This document shows, in pieces, positions 25,405 to 33,243 of a stretch of 64,000 nucleotides of DNA. Source of the DNA: JAGVPT01 sp964439265. Its GTDB lineage: Bacteria; Bacteroidota; Ignavibacteria; UBA10030; UBA8401. The notes beneath the pieces were generated by a model. It saw only the letters and a program-made list of their open reading frames with translations, searched no databases and had not been told where the DNA came from. The stretch lies in the NCBI GenBank assembly GCA_964439265.1, contig CAYTOA010000001.1, positions 62,001 to 126,000 of the forward strand. The letters are read 5' to 3'. The first letter of the stretch is position 1. Each line of letters opens with the position of its first letter. The translations under genes and the position numbers were made by a program.

Positions 25405-25450
25405 TGATGCGGAATGATATGATAGAGTATCATTCCGCATCATAGTTTTA
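25405..25450 (+). terminator. Strong hairpin after the foldase gene
   Basis: A perfect 15-bp stem, TGATGCGGAATGATA at 25405-25419 with its complement at 25428-25442, and an 8-nt loop. TAGTTTTAT follows. A run of nine T precedes it. It probably ends the foldase transcript. Confidence 0.75.
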
Positions 25451-25615
25451 TCCCCCCATCATCAGACTGGAAGATAAATGTTTCTCCACGTTTTCTCCAT
25501 TCTCGGCGCTCGATGGTAGTGTCCTAATTTGAATAATGAGTACCATAAAATGATCCCAGAATGACATTGATGGGATTGGAGGGCTTAAGAATGATGAAGG
25601 CACCAAAAACTATAG

Positions 25616-25711
25616 GTCATTCCGAGCGAAGCGAGGAATCTATGCGGTAAGAAAGATTCTCCCGAAGGGATGCCTTCGGCATTCACTCCGCTTCGCTCCG
25701 TTCAGAATGAC
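25616..25711. repeat. Palindromic GTCATTC element (second repeat family)
   Basis: Outer arms GTCATTCCGAGCGAAGCGAG (from 25616) and, read backwards from 25711, GTCATTCTGAACGGAGCGAA form a long imperfect dyad. Inside is a perfect hairpin, CCGAAGG-GATG-CCTTCGG at 25662-25679. It occupies the 530-bp gap between the foldase and the CHASE3-like gene. Elements of this wording are frequent in environmental bacterial genomes; their function is not established. The rest of the gap shows no gene. Confidence 0.7.
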
Positions 25712-25873
25712 ATTCCTCAGGCTTTTTACATGTCCATTCAAATTAAAAAAGTATCCGCTCGATACTGATTCAGTTTTTGATTTTGGCCGGCAAATTTTTA
25801 GATTAAGGTCGGCCTTGTATCACTGTACATTTCTTGCAGAAAGCGCCGTTGAACCTAAACATATCATTTGCGA

Positions 25874-26650
25874 ATGGTGCGAAAATTCAAACGATTTCTC
25901 TATGTGAGCTTTGCTCTCGCTGTCCTCCTCTTCTTCGGCCTGGAGTATTTCATGAAGACGTCGCTCGGCGAGGTGGGCAGCTTTACCGGTTTGCTGTCAC
26001 ATGACCATGAAGTCGTTGTCGTAATGCAGGACATCCTGATGTCGCTCCAGCGGGTTGAAATGGACCGGCGAGACTACATCAAGACACGAAACCCGGATAT
26101 CATTCAGCACTATAACTCCGAGGTGAAGTCCGTCCAGCAATCTCTCCTCTATTTGAAGCAGCTGAATGTGAGCGTTGGGTACAGGGACGATTTTCTCGAT
26201 TCCCTCCAGTCGTCCGTCAATGACAGGATCGACATTCTCAAATCCTCGATCGCCTTGGCGATGGGAAACGACTCGTCCGATTCCGCACAGTCCGTTCTTA
26301 CCGGCAAGGGAAAGGAACTAATGGATTCGATCCGCGGCACAATTCTTGAACTCATAAAGGAAAGAAGGACGTCGCGCGATGACAACAGCCGTGCGTTGGA
26401 CAAAGTCGTCGCCGACATCGATACTATCTATGAGATTTCATTATTCGTTATCGTCCTGTATGGATGCGGTCTTGCCGCGGCGACCCATTTGTATTCCAGG
26501 AAACTGAGCATCAATGAAGATGGGTTGCGGCGTGAGCTCTTTCTGGCGAGGCAGCAGGTTCAGCATGCAACGTCCCGTTACCAGGATTTGAAGTTAGAAT
26601 TGAAGGACAAGATTAGGCCCTCCGAAGGGGAACAGAAAGAAGAACCTTGA
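25874..26650 (+). CDS. CHASE3-like membrane sensor protein without an output domain
   Basis: 258 residues from the ATG at 25874; a TTG two codons earlier is possible. A first membrane helix (about 8-28) and a second (about 190-210, ISLFVIVLYGCGLAAATHLY) flank a helical extracytoplasmic domain of about 155 residues. That domain has CHASE3-like wording (ILMSLQRVEMDRRDYIKTRNPD; LKQLNV). A cytoplasmic coiled-coil tail of about 45 residues (LRRELFLARQQVQHATSRYQ) ends the protein. Kinase, HAMP and methyl-accepting domains are absent, so it may sense a signal and act through a partner. The opposite end of the gap holds a repeat, and the aro genes follow. Confidence 0.6.
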   Translation: MVRKFKRFLYVSFALAVLLFFGLEYFMKTSLGEVGSFTGLLSHDHEVVVVMQDILMSLQRVEMDRRDYIKTRNPDIIQHYNSEVKSVQQSLLYLKQLNVSVGYRDDFLDSLQSSVNDRIDILKSSIALAMGNDSSDSAQSVLTGKGKELMDSIRGTILELIKERRTSRDDNSRALDKVVADIDTIYEISLFVIVLYGCGLAAATHLYSRKLSINEDGLRRELFLARQQVQHATSRYQDLKLELKDKIRPSEGEQKEEP

Positions 26651-26875
26651 GTGCATTCCCTTTCTTGCGGGATGTCTGATTCCTGAAGGGAAAATCTTCG
26701 GCTGTCCACACGTTTGGAAGAACAAATCGAAAAGTACCTTCCGAGGCTCTACAATAAATATTTCACATCGTTGTTTTTTTGCGTATTTTGTGATGGCGGT
26801 TTATTAACACGAACTGTTCGACAGGTTTTCAATAACTCCTGCAGCGCGCGGTCAAATAATAATTGACTATGCCTT

Positions 26876-27478
26876 ATGTCATCTTCATCTCCTCATCCTA
26901 CAATTGAACACAGCGTTCGTATGGAAAGCACTCATAAGCGGTTGATCATCTTTTTAACGGGATTCATGGGGAGCGGGAAGAGTACGATCGGTCCTATCCT
27001 TGCCAACACTATTGGATACAATTTTGTCGACCTTGACCTCCTGATCGAACAAAAAAAGAAGCGGAAAATCGGCGATATTTTCAAAGAGGAGGGAGAAAAA
27101 GCGTTCCGGGAACTGGAACGGGTATTTCTCCGAGAGGTCGCCGAGACTCCGCGCTCGGTGATTTCGCTCGGCGGGGGGACAATAACGGATCAGGATTCGC
27201 TCGATCTGGTGAAGGATTCCGGAGTTCTGGTCTACCTCAAGGCCGACCCGGAGTACATCTATAAACGCTTGCGCACCAAGAGCGACCGACCGATGCTGCG
27301 AACCGCCGACGGTGAATTGATGGATGCGGAGCAGCTTCAGGTCCGTATCGACGAGCTTATGACGAAAAGAAAGGATTACTACGAGCAGGCGCATGTCATC
27401 ATCCACACCGATGACAAGAAGATCGGAAATACCATTGACGAGCTGGTAAAAATACTACGGCATTATATCGATGATTAA
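26876..27478 (+). CDS. aroK: Shikimate kinase
   Basis: 200 residues. The P-loop GSGKST is at 32-37, followed by the substrate Asp pair in FVDLDLLIE, the glycine run SLGGGT, and an Arg-containing lid (LRTKSDRPMLR). It phosphorylates shikimate with ATP in aromatic amino-acid synthesis. The first 15 residues may be an over-long start; an ATG at 26921 is the alternative, and neither has a clear ribosome site. The gene overlaps aroB by 8 bp, which indicates translational coupling. Confidence 0.96.
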   Translation: MSSSSPHPTIEHSVRMESTHKRLIIFLTGFMGSGKSTIGPILANTIGYNFVDLDLLIEQKKKRKIGDIFKEEGEKAFRELERVFLREVAETPRSVISLGGGTITDQDSLDLVKDSGVLVYLKADPEYIYKRLRTKSDRPMLRTADGELMDAEQLQVRIDELMTKRKDYYEQAHVIIHTDDKKIGNTIDELVKILRHYIDD

Positions 27479-28598
27479 CTCCCGCTTCCGCACAGTCCAT
27501 GTCGAGTTGGGAAAGCACAGTTATCCGATCTACATCGGTGCAGCAGTCCATTTGTCGCTCGGCTCTCTGTTCCGGCGTCACAACCTGCCGGGAACGGCGG
27601 TCATCATCACGGATAAGAACGTGGCTCCGCTCTATTTAAGGGTTGTGAAAGAAAGTCTCGCCGGCTCGGGCGTTGCAGTGCGTTCAATTGTCATCCCATC
27701 GGGCGAAAGAGAGAAGAGTCTTCGCCGCGCTGATGCTATATACTCAAAACTGCTTCGATGGAACATTGAGCGCCAATCGACGATCGTGGCATTGGGGGGA
27801 GGGGTGGTAGGCGACCTCGGCGGATTTATTGCATCGACCTACCAACGGGGAGTTCATTTAGTGCAGATCCCCACAACATTATTGGCTCAGGTGGATTCTT
27901 CGGTAGGCGGAAAGGTCGGAGTCAATCATGCCCTCGGAAAGAATATGGTCGGGACTTTTTATCAGCCCGACTTTGTCGCTGCCGATGTTGCAGCTCTTCA
28001 AACTCTTGCGCGGCGCGAGATCGTCTGCGGTCTCGGCGAGGTGATCAAGTACGGCATCATCATGAACCGCAAATTCTTTTCATACACACAGCGCCACATC
28101 GATGACCTAATTGCAAAAGACAACGGAGCGCTTCTCGAGATCGTTGCCGAATGCTGTGCGATGAAAGCGGACGTTGTTTCACGGGATGAACGGGAAAAGA
28201 ACCTTCGCGCCATTTTGAATTTCGGGCACACCATCGGTCACGCCCTTGAACACGCCGGGGGTTATCGCTTGCTTAAACACGGGGAAGCGATCCTGCTCGG
28301 AATGGTCGCAGAAACATTTTGTGCTCTCCGCCTTGGAATGATCAATCCGGCAGACGCCGGACGCGTTGAGAACGCAGTTCTTTCAGTCCCCCTGCCTTCG
28401 ATGCTCCGTCTCTCATTCTCCCCCTCAAAGCTCCTCTCAACAATGCGTGTTGACAAGAAGGTCCATGAAGGAAAAATCAGGCTCGTGCTTCCATTGTCAA
28501 TCGGAAAAGTCGCGCTGCCAATTCCTGTGAAAGAGAACGTCATTCTCGATTCAATCGATTATCTTCAGGGATTCTTGAGATCACGAAATCTTTTATGA
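27471..28598 (+). CDS. aroB: 3-dehydroquinate synthase
   Basis: 375 residues. The NAD-binding motif GGGVVGDLGGF is followed by the family segments QIPTTLLAQVDSSVGGKVGVN and KNMVGTF, then the metal-binding histidines in NFGHTIGHALEH and LKHGEAI. It converts DAHP to 3-dehydroquinate, the second shikimate-pathway step, two steps before dehydroshikimate reduction and the AroK reaction. It overlaps aroK and shares its promoter. The C-terminus is complete. Confidence 0.97.
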   Translation: MINSRFRTVHVELGKHSYPIYIGAAVHLSLGSLFRRHNLPGTAVIITDKNVAPLYLRVVKESLAGSGVAVRSIVIPSGEREKSLRRADAIYSKLLRWNIERQSTIVALGGGVVGDLGGFIASTYQRGVHLVQIPTTLLAQVDSSVGGKVGVNHALGKNMVGTFYQPDFVAADVAALQTLARREIVCGLGEVIKYGIIMNRKFFSYTQRHIDDLIAKDNGALLEIVAECCAMKADVVSRDEREKNLRAILNFGHTIGHALEHAGGYRLLKHGEAILLGMVAETFCALRLGMINPADAGRVENAVLSVPLPSMLRLSFSPSKLLSTMRVDKKVHEGKIRLVLPLSIGKVALPIPVKENVILDSIDYLQGFLRSRNLL

Positions 28599-28661
28599 TT
28601 TCTCTGATGATGCGGAGGCAGTTTCAGATAACAGAATAGTCCCGCCTCATTCCATCTTCTT

Positions 28662-30032
28662 CTATAGAGCCAATTCCTCCAATTCCCTGAATAATTGCGG
28701 AACGAATGCAAGGTGCTCCGGCTTCATTAAAGCGCTTCGCAATATCGTCATTGTTTCGCGGTCGGCGTCAACCCGCGCGTGAAGCTGCTTTGCTTGTTTG
28801 GAATTGACGTGGAGAAGTGCAAGGAATAATGGATTGAAAGAACGGTGCATCGCGTCCGAAAATATTTTATCCGAACATTGCGAGATGAGTGTGGCGGAAA
28901 GCGGAACCGTACCGGGAAAATAGGTCACGATATCGAGCTCCGGTTTCACGAATTCGATCAGCAATTTACTCGAAGCGATCATTCTCGAAAACTCGAGGGC
29001 GGCCTTCCTCGTTTTGGTCAGGATGGCTCCCAGCCCGGCTTCAGGGAGGAGCGGGATGCATTTCAGGGTGAACCAGAGTGCGGCTGCTGAAGCGCCCGGA
29101 CGGGAGCATTCGAGGCTGATCTCTCCGAGATGCAAATCCTTCGATGTGAAGTAGGTGTACGGCGAATCGTGTTTGTAGAATCTTCCGACTGACGGATCAG
29201 TAAAGAGAACGCAGCCGCACCCGTACGGCTGCAGTCCATGCTTGTGCGGGTCGACAACGATGCTGTCGCACTCTGAAAGGCTGAGGAAGGGGGCGGTGTT
29301 GATGATCGGAGCCTGCTGTTGTGCAAGCAGCATATAGAATCCGCCGTACGCGGCATCGGCGTGAACACGGACTCCATAGCGCCGGCAGAGGGGAATGATC
29401 TTTTCGAGGGGATCCAGCGCTCCCAGCGAGGTCGTGCCGATCGTTGCTACGACTGTTCCTACCGTTCCTTTCTTTATCACCTCTTCGAGAGCGCTGCATT
29501 CCATTCTGCCAAATGCATCGGACGGAATTTCGACTGCTGCCGCGCTTATGACTTCGCACATCCGTTTGTGCGTATAGTGTGCCGAAGCCGAAAATGCAAT
29601 TCCTTTGTCGGGATGCAGAGATCGCGCGATCCAGAGAGCTTCGAGGTTTGCGATGGTGCCGCTGGAGGTGAGATGCCCAAGATGATTCCGGTAGCCGAAC
29701 ATACGGGCAAGATCCGCGACCACCTCGACTTCCATTTTTCCTGTCACCGGTCCGCCGTCCAAAGCATGATTGTTGGGGTTGATTTTCATGACCGCCTCAT
29801 ATACCGCTGTTGCGATGGGATGCGGCGGTTTTAACATCTGTCCGGCGTAGCGGCGATGGAAGAACGGAAAATTTGCCTTCATGCGTTCGGCGAATTCTTC
29901 TGCAACTTTGTCGATGAGCGCGGGGTCCACCTTCAGAGTATCGTCCTCACCGAAGGCCTCCCAACCTGCTTCCCAGTCGTTTTCCCAAACAGATAGACGC
30001 TCGGCCAACCCTAGATATTTTGACGGTCCCAT
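28662..30032 (-). CDS. PLP-dependent group II decarboxylase
   Basis: 456 residues. The fold-type I PLP site is clear: SSGTIANLEAL, the Asp of VHADAAYGGF, and Lys264 in VDPHKHG. It belongs with aromatic-L-amino-acid, glutamate and tyrosine decarboxylases; the exact substrate cannot be read from the sequence. A TTGACA box read leftward at 30067-30062 with an AATAAT about 18 bp on lies very close to the start, so either the leader is extremely short or translation begins a little later. The gene converges on aroB and diverges from the GT4 gene. Confidence 0.88.
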   Translation of the reverse strand: MGPSKYLGLAERLSVWENDWEAGWEAFGEDDTLKVDPALIDKVAEEFAERMKANFPFFHRRYAGQMLKPPHPIATAVYEAVMKINPNNHALDGGPVTGKMEVEVVADLARMFGYRNHLGHLTSSGTIANLEALWIARSLHPDKGIAFSASAHYTHKRMCEVISAAAVEIPSDAFGRMECSALEEVIKKGTVGTVVATIGTTSLGALDPLEKIIPLCRRYGVRVHADAAYGGFYMLLAQQQAPIINTAPFLSLSECDSIVVDPHKHGLQPYGCGCVLFTDPSVGRFYKHDSPYTYFTSKDLHLGEISLECSRPGASAAALWFTLKCIPLLPEAGLGAILTKTRKAALEFSRMIASSKLLIEFVKPELDIVTYFPGTVPLSATLISQCSDKIFSDAMHRSFNPLFLALLHVNSKQAKQLHARVDADRETMTILRSALMKPEHLAFVPQLFRELEELAL

Positions 30033-30237
30033 AGTAGATTATTTTTATTTGAAATATACTTTGTCAAGAGTCGCGATGCAAGGGGGTCAATAAAACCAAG
30101 GGTTGCGAACTTCATCTCATAAGGCACTTTAGACGGCCATCGAATTTACTATTATTTAATAGGTGGGTAACACTCCGATAACGGCAACTTACTACTATGT
30201 AGCCACGTAAAAAAGGAAAGACAGGAAGGAGGCGATT

Positions 30238-31380
30238 ATGAAAATAGCATATTTTAATGCAAGCCTAAAGGTTGGTCAGGATGGCGTGACGCGATGCGTT
30301 TATAAAATGATCGAAGGCGGTGTTGACCGGGGACACCAGGCGATCGCAATTACATGTACTCCGCCGATCGGCGAATCTCAAATACCCATCCATAGCGTTC
30401 CATCGGTTGTCCTGCCACTCCAGAAAAATTATCGCATCGCTCTTCCCGGGTATCAGTCGTTTGCGAAGTACCTGCAGGAATTTCAGCCGGACATACTTCA
30501 TATCAACAGCCCCTGCACTCTTGGTTTTGCAGCAGTCAAATACGCGCGGCATTTCGGAATTCCGGTGATCGCGACATACCACACGCATTTCCCGACGTAT
30601 CCGCGTTACTACAATCTTACAAGCCTGGAAGACCTTGCGTGGCGAATACTGCGCCGGCTTTATAATAATGTTGATCGCACGCTCGTACCCACGACGCCGA
30701 TCTTGCAGGAACTCCGCGATCACGGGGTGGAGAGGCTTGAATATCTTCCGAACGGAGTCGACACCGCAATTTTTAGTCCGTTGTATCGCTCCAACGAATG
30801 GCGGCAGAAGTTCGGAGATGGAAAGAAACCGATCATCCTCTTTGTCAGCAGGCTCGTGTGGGAAAAGGATTTGCGCATTTTGGCCCAGACGTACCATGAG
30901 CTCCGCTCGAAGCGAAGCGACTTTGAGATGGTGATCGTCGGTGACGGACATGCCCGCCAGGAGTTGGAAACGATGATGCCGGGCGCACATTTTCTTGGAT
31001 ACCAATCAGGAAAGACGCTCACGGAAAGTTTTGCATCGGCGGATATTTTTGTCTTTCCGTCGACGACAGAAACGTTTGGGCTCGTAACGCTCGAAGCGAT
31101 GGCCTCCGGCCTCGCTCCCGTTGCGGCAAAAGTTGGGGGAGCCATGGAGATCATCCAGGAAGGAAGTTCTGGATTGTTTGCAGAACCTCTGAGCAGCCCT
31201 GACCTGACAAAGAAAGTTGAATGGCTACTCGACAATCCAAATCACAGAAAGGTCATCGCAGACCATGCACTCGCTCGTGCACAAGAGTATCGGTGGGGAC
31301 GAATTCTCGACCAGCTATTTGAGAGTTACAAGCAAGTTATCGAGGAATTCCGCCTCCGACGTTTCCCGCGCGCAGCCTGA
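30238..31380 (+). CDS. GT4-family glycosyltransferase
   Basis: 380 residues in two Rossmann domains. The N-terminal part reads DGVTRCVYKMIEGG and ILHINSPCTLGFAAVKYAR; a YHTHFPTYPRYY segment is typical of diacylglycerol glucosyl- or mannosyltransferases. The C-terminal donor site has LFVSRLVWEKD and the EX7E-type motif in TETFGLVTLEAMASG. A strong AGGAGG lies five bases before the ATG. It transfers a sugar from a nucleotide donor, probably at the membrane surface to a lipid or small acceptor. It begins a cluster of phosphatase-like and glycosidase genes. Confidence 0.9.
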   Translation: MKIAYFNASLKVGQDGVTRCVYKMIEGGVDRGHQAIAITCTPPIGESQIPIHSVPSVVLPLQKNYRIALPGYQSFAKYLQEFQPDILHINSPCTLGFAAVKYARHFGIPVIATYHTHFPTYPRYYNLTSLEDLAWRILRRLYNNVDRTLVPTTPILQELRDHGVERLEYLPNGVDTAIFSPLYRSNEWRQKFGDGKKPIILFVSRLVWEKDLRILAQTYHELRSKRSDFEMVIVGDGHARQELETMMPGAHFLGYQSGKTLTESFASADIFVFPSTTETFGLVTLEAMASGLAPVAAKVGGAMEIIQEGSSGLFAEPLSSPDLTKKVEWLLDNPNHRKVIADHALARAQEYRWGRILDQLFESYKQVIEEFRLRRFPRAA

Positions 31381-31399
31381 GACACGATTCGCCGGGAAG

Positions 31400-32392
31400 G
31401 TGTTCCATCATGAGGACTCGTTGGCAGCAACGAAACCGGCAGGCGCTTCATTTACCATCGCTCATCTCTCCGACCCTCATCTCAGCAGACAGTATTACCG
31501 CGAACATATCAAGTCGTTCAAAATTCTGCTCAGAACGATCCTCGACCACGGCTGCGACCATCTTGTCATTACCGGAGATATTGTGAGTACCGGCGACCCG
31601 AACGATTATTATCTTGCGCGGACGATCCTTACGACATTCGGTTTGATGGACAGCAAGAAACTTACCATCGTTCCCGGTAATCACGACGTCTTCGGCGGGC
31701 CGCATCGTGCCGTGGACGTTCTCAGTTTCCCGCGGTACATCCGGACGGTAGACTACCACCGACGCCTTGCGCTTTTTGAGGAGGCGTTTGCAGAAACGTT
31801 CATAGGAGTGAGAAGGCTGAACACGGACAGCCTTTTCCCGTTTGTGAAAGAGGCAGGCCCATACGCGATCATCGGTTTGAATTCGATTCTTCCATGGTCA
31901 TTGTGGGACAATCCTCTCGGATCAAACGGGATGGTGAGCGACGACCAGATTTCTTTACTCGCCGGGTTGCAGAATCCAGATGATTTTGGTGGCCGGATAC
32001 CGCTTGTCGCCATTCATCATCATTTCAACGACCTGAACGACGCTTCCACTGACAGCAGTGTTTGGAGAAGGATTGAATCGAATACAATGCGCATGAAGCG
32101 GCGCCGAAAGACTCTCAAACTATTCGCTTCGCTCGGCGTACAGGCAGTAATGCACGGACATGTCCATCGAAACGAATTATATCAACAGTACGGAGTACAG
32201 CTTGCGAACGGGGCGGGGGCGGTTTGTGACGACCCGGTCGCGCGGCTGAAATATAACTGTTTGACATACGACGGAGGAAAAACCGCAATTGAGATCAATA
32301 CGCTGCCGATTGCTTTTCAAACGCCGTCGACGGCTTTGTCATTCCATCACTTCAGGTCGGTCGAACCTCTTCCTACCGCAGTGCAACTGTAA
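31400..32392 (+). CDS. Calcineurin-like metallophosphoesterase
   Basis: About 330 residues from a GTG at 31400. A TTG at 31421 after TGAGGA is as likely; the longer frame from 31217 lies inside the preceding gene and is not favoured. All metal motifs are seen: HLSDPHLS, VITGDIVSTGD, VPGNHDVFGG, IHHHF and HGHVHRN. These place it with the class III cyclic-nucleotide phosphodiesterase/Icc-like group. It may cut a phosphomonoester or diester made in the neighbouring glycosylation pathway. The stop is five bases before the HAD gene. Confidence 0.85.
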   Translation: MFHHEDSLAATKPAGASFTIAHLSDPHLSRQYYREHIKSFKILLRTILDHGCDHLVITGDIVSTGDPNDYYLARTILTTFGLMDSKKLTIVPGNHDVFGGPHRAVDVLSFPRYIRTVDYHRRLALFEEAFAETFIGVRRLNTDSLFPFVKEAGPYAIIGLNSILPWSLWDNPLGSNGMVSDDQISLLAGLQNPDDFGGRIPLVAIHHHFNDLNDASTDSSVWRRIESNTMRMKRRRKTLKLFASLGVQAVMHGHVHRNELYQQYGVQLANGAGAVCDDPVARLKYNCLTYDGGKTAIEINTLPIAFQTPSTALSFHHFRSVEPLPTAVQL

Positions 32393-32397
32393 TATGC

Positions 32398-33243
32398 ATG
32401 ATTCCCGTTCATCTCAAATATCAGATTGAATCGCTGGAAAGCCGTCTGAAGACGTTCGGCCCCGACCAGGTGAAAATTGCGCTCTTCGACCTCGATAACA
32501 CCCTTCTTATTGGCGACATTGGCGAAGCGGTATTTGTTCGTTTGCTGGCCGACGGCGCCCCTCTTAAATGCACGTGGGAAGAATATCAATCTTTTCTCAG
32601 CTGCGACGTCACGGCTGCCTACCGTCTGGCGGTTGAGTCAATGGCAGGACTTGCCGTCCGCGATGTTGAAGAGGCAACATTAAAGACGTTGATCGACACT
32701 TCCCCTTTCATTAAAGCCGGAAATGCCTGCGTACCGGTGCCGAGGCCGCACCCGAGCCTGAAGAAGTTCGTCTTGCTGCTGCAAAAACTCAAATACCATA
32801 TCTACGTTATTTCAGCAAGCAACCAGATTTCCGTTCGCATCGCCGCAGAAGTGTTCTTCGGAATTTCCCCCGAGTGCTCTTTCGGAATTGAATCAAAAAC
32901 TGTGAACAAATGTCTCACGGCGACGATTGTAAAACCGTTTCCGATCTCCTCCGGAAAGGTCGACGTGTACCACAAATATATCAGCACACTTTCTCCGCTG
33001 ATCACAGCAACTGACAGCGGGATCGATGCGCCGATGCTTGGATTGACCGATCCGATTGGTCTCTCGTTATGGCTTGGGAAAAATCGATCTGAATTCAAAG
33101 GGATGAAGGCGAAGCTTAACCAGCCGCAGCGATTTTGTTTTGTGCAGCGTCCGAAAAATTATATTTTGAGGAATAAGGTGCGGACCTTTGGAGAGCAGCG
33201 GAGCAAAGACGTTGCATCGTCGACTGTTTTTGCTGAGATGTGA
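32398..33243 (+). CDS. HAD-superfamily hydrolase (phosphatase-like)
   Basis: 281 residues. The HAD nucleophile motif is FDLDNTLL with Asp31 and Asp33. Motif II lies in YVISASNQ, a Lys region in KPFPISSGKVDVY, and motif IV in ATDSGIDAPML. A helical cap between about residues 45 and 125 fits the HAD-IB (phosphoserine-phosphatase-like) group. The substrate is unknown; in this setting a sugar phosphate or phosphoglycerate-type compound is reasonable. It is the third gene of the GT4 operon. Its last 85 bases overlap the 3' end of the opposite-strand glycosidase gene. Confidence 0.85.
   Translation: MIPVHLKYQIESLESRLKTFGPDQVKIALFDLDNTLLIGDIGEAVFVRLLADGAPLKCTWEEYQSFLSCDVTAAYRLAVESMAGLAVRDVEEATLKTLIDTSPFIKAGNACVPVPRPHPSLKKFVLLLQKLKYHIYVISASNQISVRIAAEVFFGISPECSFGIESKTVNKCLTATIVKPFPISSGKVDVYHKYISTLSPLITATDSGIDAPMLGLTDPIGLSLWLGKNRSEFKGMKAKLNQPQRFCFVQRPKNYILRNKVRTFGEQRSKDVASSTVFAEM

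Noticed and set aside
31217..31400. Upstream extension of the metallophosphoesterase gene
   Set aside because: This part lies inside the GT4 coding sequence in another frame and adds no conserved residues; a start at 31400 or 31421 is favoured.
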